DNA of 6,834 bases from JBCBST01 sp039819115 (GTDB lineage Bacteria; Bacteroidota; Rhodothermia; Balneolales; Balneolaceae), in assembly GCA_039819115.1 (NCBI GenBank), contig JBCBST010000148.1:1-6834 (forward strand), read 5' to 3'. A model generated the notes under the pieces. That model ran no database searches and had not been told where the DNA came from. It saw nothing but the letters and a program-made list of their open reading frames with translations. Positions 5,644-6,834 of this stretch are shown here, in pieces; the first letter of the stretch is position 1, and each line of letters begins with the position of its first letter. A program made the translations under genes and the position numbers.

Positions 5644-6090
5644 CTAAGTGCGGCTAAAGAAGATAAAGTCGGTGCCTGGCGGTGTAATTCCCGCTTCCCG
5701 GAGCCGGGTTGCGATTTGTGCCCGGTGATGCTGCCCGTGAATAATCACATGCTCGAAGATTTCGGCGCCAGTATTATGGTACGTCTGCCCTTTTGAGTTC
5801 TGATAGGTTACCGCTTGTTCCAGGTGATCGGAGATTCGGGTCAACACATCCCGGCTTTGTTCAAATAAAGGCCCGATCTCTTCCCACGTGTAGGTATCGA
5901 ATACCGGCCGGACGCCTTCGATCGGAGTAATCCGGTTGAGCCAGATCTTCTGGGTATTCAGAATATGACCCATCAGGTTTACCATATCCGAATAGTGAAG
6001 CAAGTCTGAAGCCCCGGACAGGGCTTCCAGGATGAGCGTATTGGCCCTGTGGTCGTATTCAATTAAACGGTTTGGGGATATAGGAATCAT
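5644..6090 (-). CDS. DinB-fold protein (DinB/YfiT-like putative metal-dependent hydrolase or transferase)
   Basis: A 148-residue cytoplasmic protein of the DinB four-helix-bundle superfamily, whose members bind a divalent metal through three His; many are stress- or thiol-related transferases, but most, including this one, have no assigned reaction. The metal triad is visible: H42 in MGHILNTQKIWL (the family's HIL..E..W segment, with Q at the usual Glu/Gln position), and H118 and H122 in HVIIHGQHHRAQIATRL (114-130), matching the family pattern HVVNHxxxHRGQI. Length (about 150-170 aa is usual) and motif spacing are normal. ATG 6088-6090 is preceded by AAAGG, 11 nt away, a somewhat long Shine-Dalgarno spacing. 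It starts 14 nt after marC ends and is probably co-transcribed with it. The name DinB does not mean DNA polymerase IV here. Confidence 0.9.
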   Translation of the reverse strand: MIPISPNRLIEYDHRANTLILEALSGASDLLHYSDMVNLMGHILNTQKIWLNRITPIEGVRPVFDTYTWEEIGPLFEQSRDVLTRISDHLEQAVTYQNSKGQTYHNTGAEIFEHVIIHGQHHRAQIATRLREAGITPPGTDFIFFSRT

Positions 6091-6104
6091 AGAACAGCTT
6101 GCCT

Positions 6105-6779
6105 TTATCCTAAATCAAAGAAGCGAAGAATACCATTGATAATGAACTGCACCCCAATACACAGGGTGATGAAGCCCATCATGCGGGTCATGACCGACAT
6201 ACCCGATTGCCCGATGTAACGCACCATCCAGGGAGAAACCCTCAGAATAGTAAAAGCGAGGAGGCAGGCTAAAAAGATGGCGACTCCGTTGATGATTAAA
6301 TCAACCGTACCCTGCGCCTGTACACCCAGTCCGATCACGACGGCAATACTCCCCGGCCCGGATAGCAGGGGCATCGCCAATGGGCTAAAAGACACATCCT
6401 CTTTATGCATGGCCGATTCCTGTTCTTCGTCGGTAATTTTACGTCCCCCCGTTTCGGGGTTTAACATGGAAAAGCCCGATCGCATGATGATTAACCCTCC
6501 GGCCACGCCTATCGCGGGCAGACTGATCCCAAAAAAGCTCAGAATGTAAGTTCCGGCTAATAAAAACGTGCCCAAAACCAAAAACATATAGGTTGCTGAT
6601 TTTTTTGCGGTTCGATTACGTTCAGCGGGCGTGTTCTTTTCCGTCAACGATAGAAACACCGGCATGGCAGCCAGCGGGTTCACAACCGAAATAATGGAGG
6701 TGAAACTGGCTACGAGTAACCCGGCTGCCCCCATCACTTCGGCGGAATAGGGGATGATGGATTCTAAAAATTCTTCCAT
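6105..6779 (-). CDS. MarC family integral membrane protein (UPF0056)
   Basis: A 224-residue inner-membrane protein of the MarC/UPF0056 family. Its function is unresolved; it was once linked to multiple antibiotic resistance, a link later withdrawn for E. coli MarC. About six membrane segments are visible, and the two half-repeat signatures are present: SVVNPLAAMPVFLSLT (31-46) and SPLAMPLLSGPGSIAV (132-147), each with a Pro-rich turn inside a hydrophobic stretch. A polar loop (106-130, rich in Glu, Asp, Lys) separates the halves. I chose ATG 6777-6779, which gives the normal family start MEEFLESIIP; the frame also opens at a TTG at 6824, adding 15 polar residues that do not look like a MarC N-terminus. 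The dinB-like gene follows 14 nt downstream. The 55 bases before the start hold AT-rich sequence (TTTTTAGATTG on the minus strand) that could carry a promoter, but no clear box pair. Confidence 0.92.
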   Translation of the reverse strand: MEEFLESIIPYSAEVMGAAGLLVASFTSIISVVNPLAAMPVFLSLTEKNTPAERNRTAKKSATYMFLVLGTFLLAGTYILSFFGISLPAIGVAGGLIIMRSGFSMLNPETGGRKITDEEQESAMHKEDVSFSPLAMPLLSGPGSIAVVIGLGVQAQGTVDLIINGVAIFLACLLAFTILRVSPWMVRYIGQSGMSVMTRMMGFITLCIGVQFIINGILRFFDLG

Positions 6780-6834
6780 TCCGTTATTGAACAATCTAAA
6801 AATTACGATAACCCGGGAATGCAACTTTTAATGG

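Overview
The window holds four complete minus-strand genes in the right nine tenths and one intact aat below them, facing the tail of an AT-rich plus-strand operon on the far left. The main genes have about 45-63% GC in lines I sampled, whereas bases 1-540 have about 35% (187 of 540 counted by hand). Starts rarely show a Shine-Dalgarno sequence. The gene set includes a secreted DUF5117/DUF5118-type metzincin, a short-form Aat, an AgcS-type alanine symporter, a DinB-fold protein and MarC. Together these suggest a Bacteroidota-like bacterium, perhaps Balneolota or Rhodothermota; this is inference from gene content, not a phylogenetic result.

Layout: (1) Bases 1-276 are the 3' end of an unrecognised plus-strand gene cut by the window edge. 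(2) Overlapping its stop, 269-540 is a decayed vsr gene (very-short-patch-repair endonuclease). It keeps the N-terminal start and the C-terminal third but has lost the catalytic middle and carries several stops and frameshifts. Vsr normally accompanies a C5 cytosine methyltransferase, so the left edge is probably the end of a restriction-modification locus. (3) Bases 546-1145 (aat) and 1149-3572 (secreted zinc metalloprotease) are minus-strand genes only 3 nt apart. (4) Bases 3573-4159 have no gene but are crowded with palindromes: a terminator-like hairpin, five different hairpins of the dispersed-repeat kind, a near-direct repeat, and a nested inverted-repeat block. (5) Bases 4160-5551 encode a sodium:alanine symporter that appears to start with TTG behind a run of eight T. 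(6) Bases 5644-6779 are a two-gene unit, marC then dinB-like, 14 nt apart, followed by a terminator-like hairpin.

The genes do not form an obvious single pathway. The proteolysis theme of the metalloprotease and Aat pair (secreted protease, N-degron tagging) may be coincidence, since one acts outside and one inside the cytoplasm. I see no complete new defence or mobile system. The two most informative observations are the vsr pseudogene, with the unknown gene fused to it by overlap, and the dense palindrome cluster at 3612-4147.
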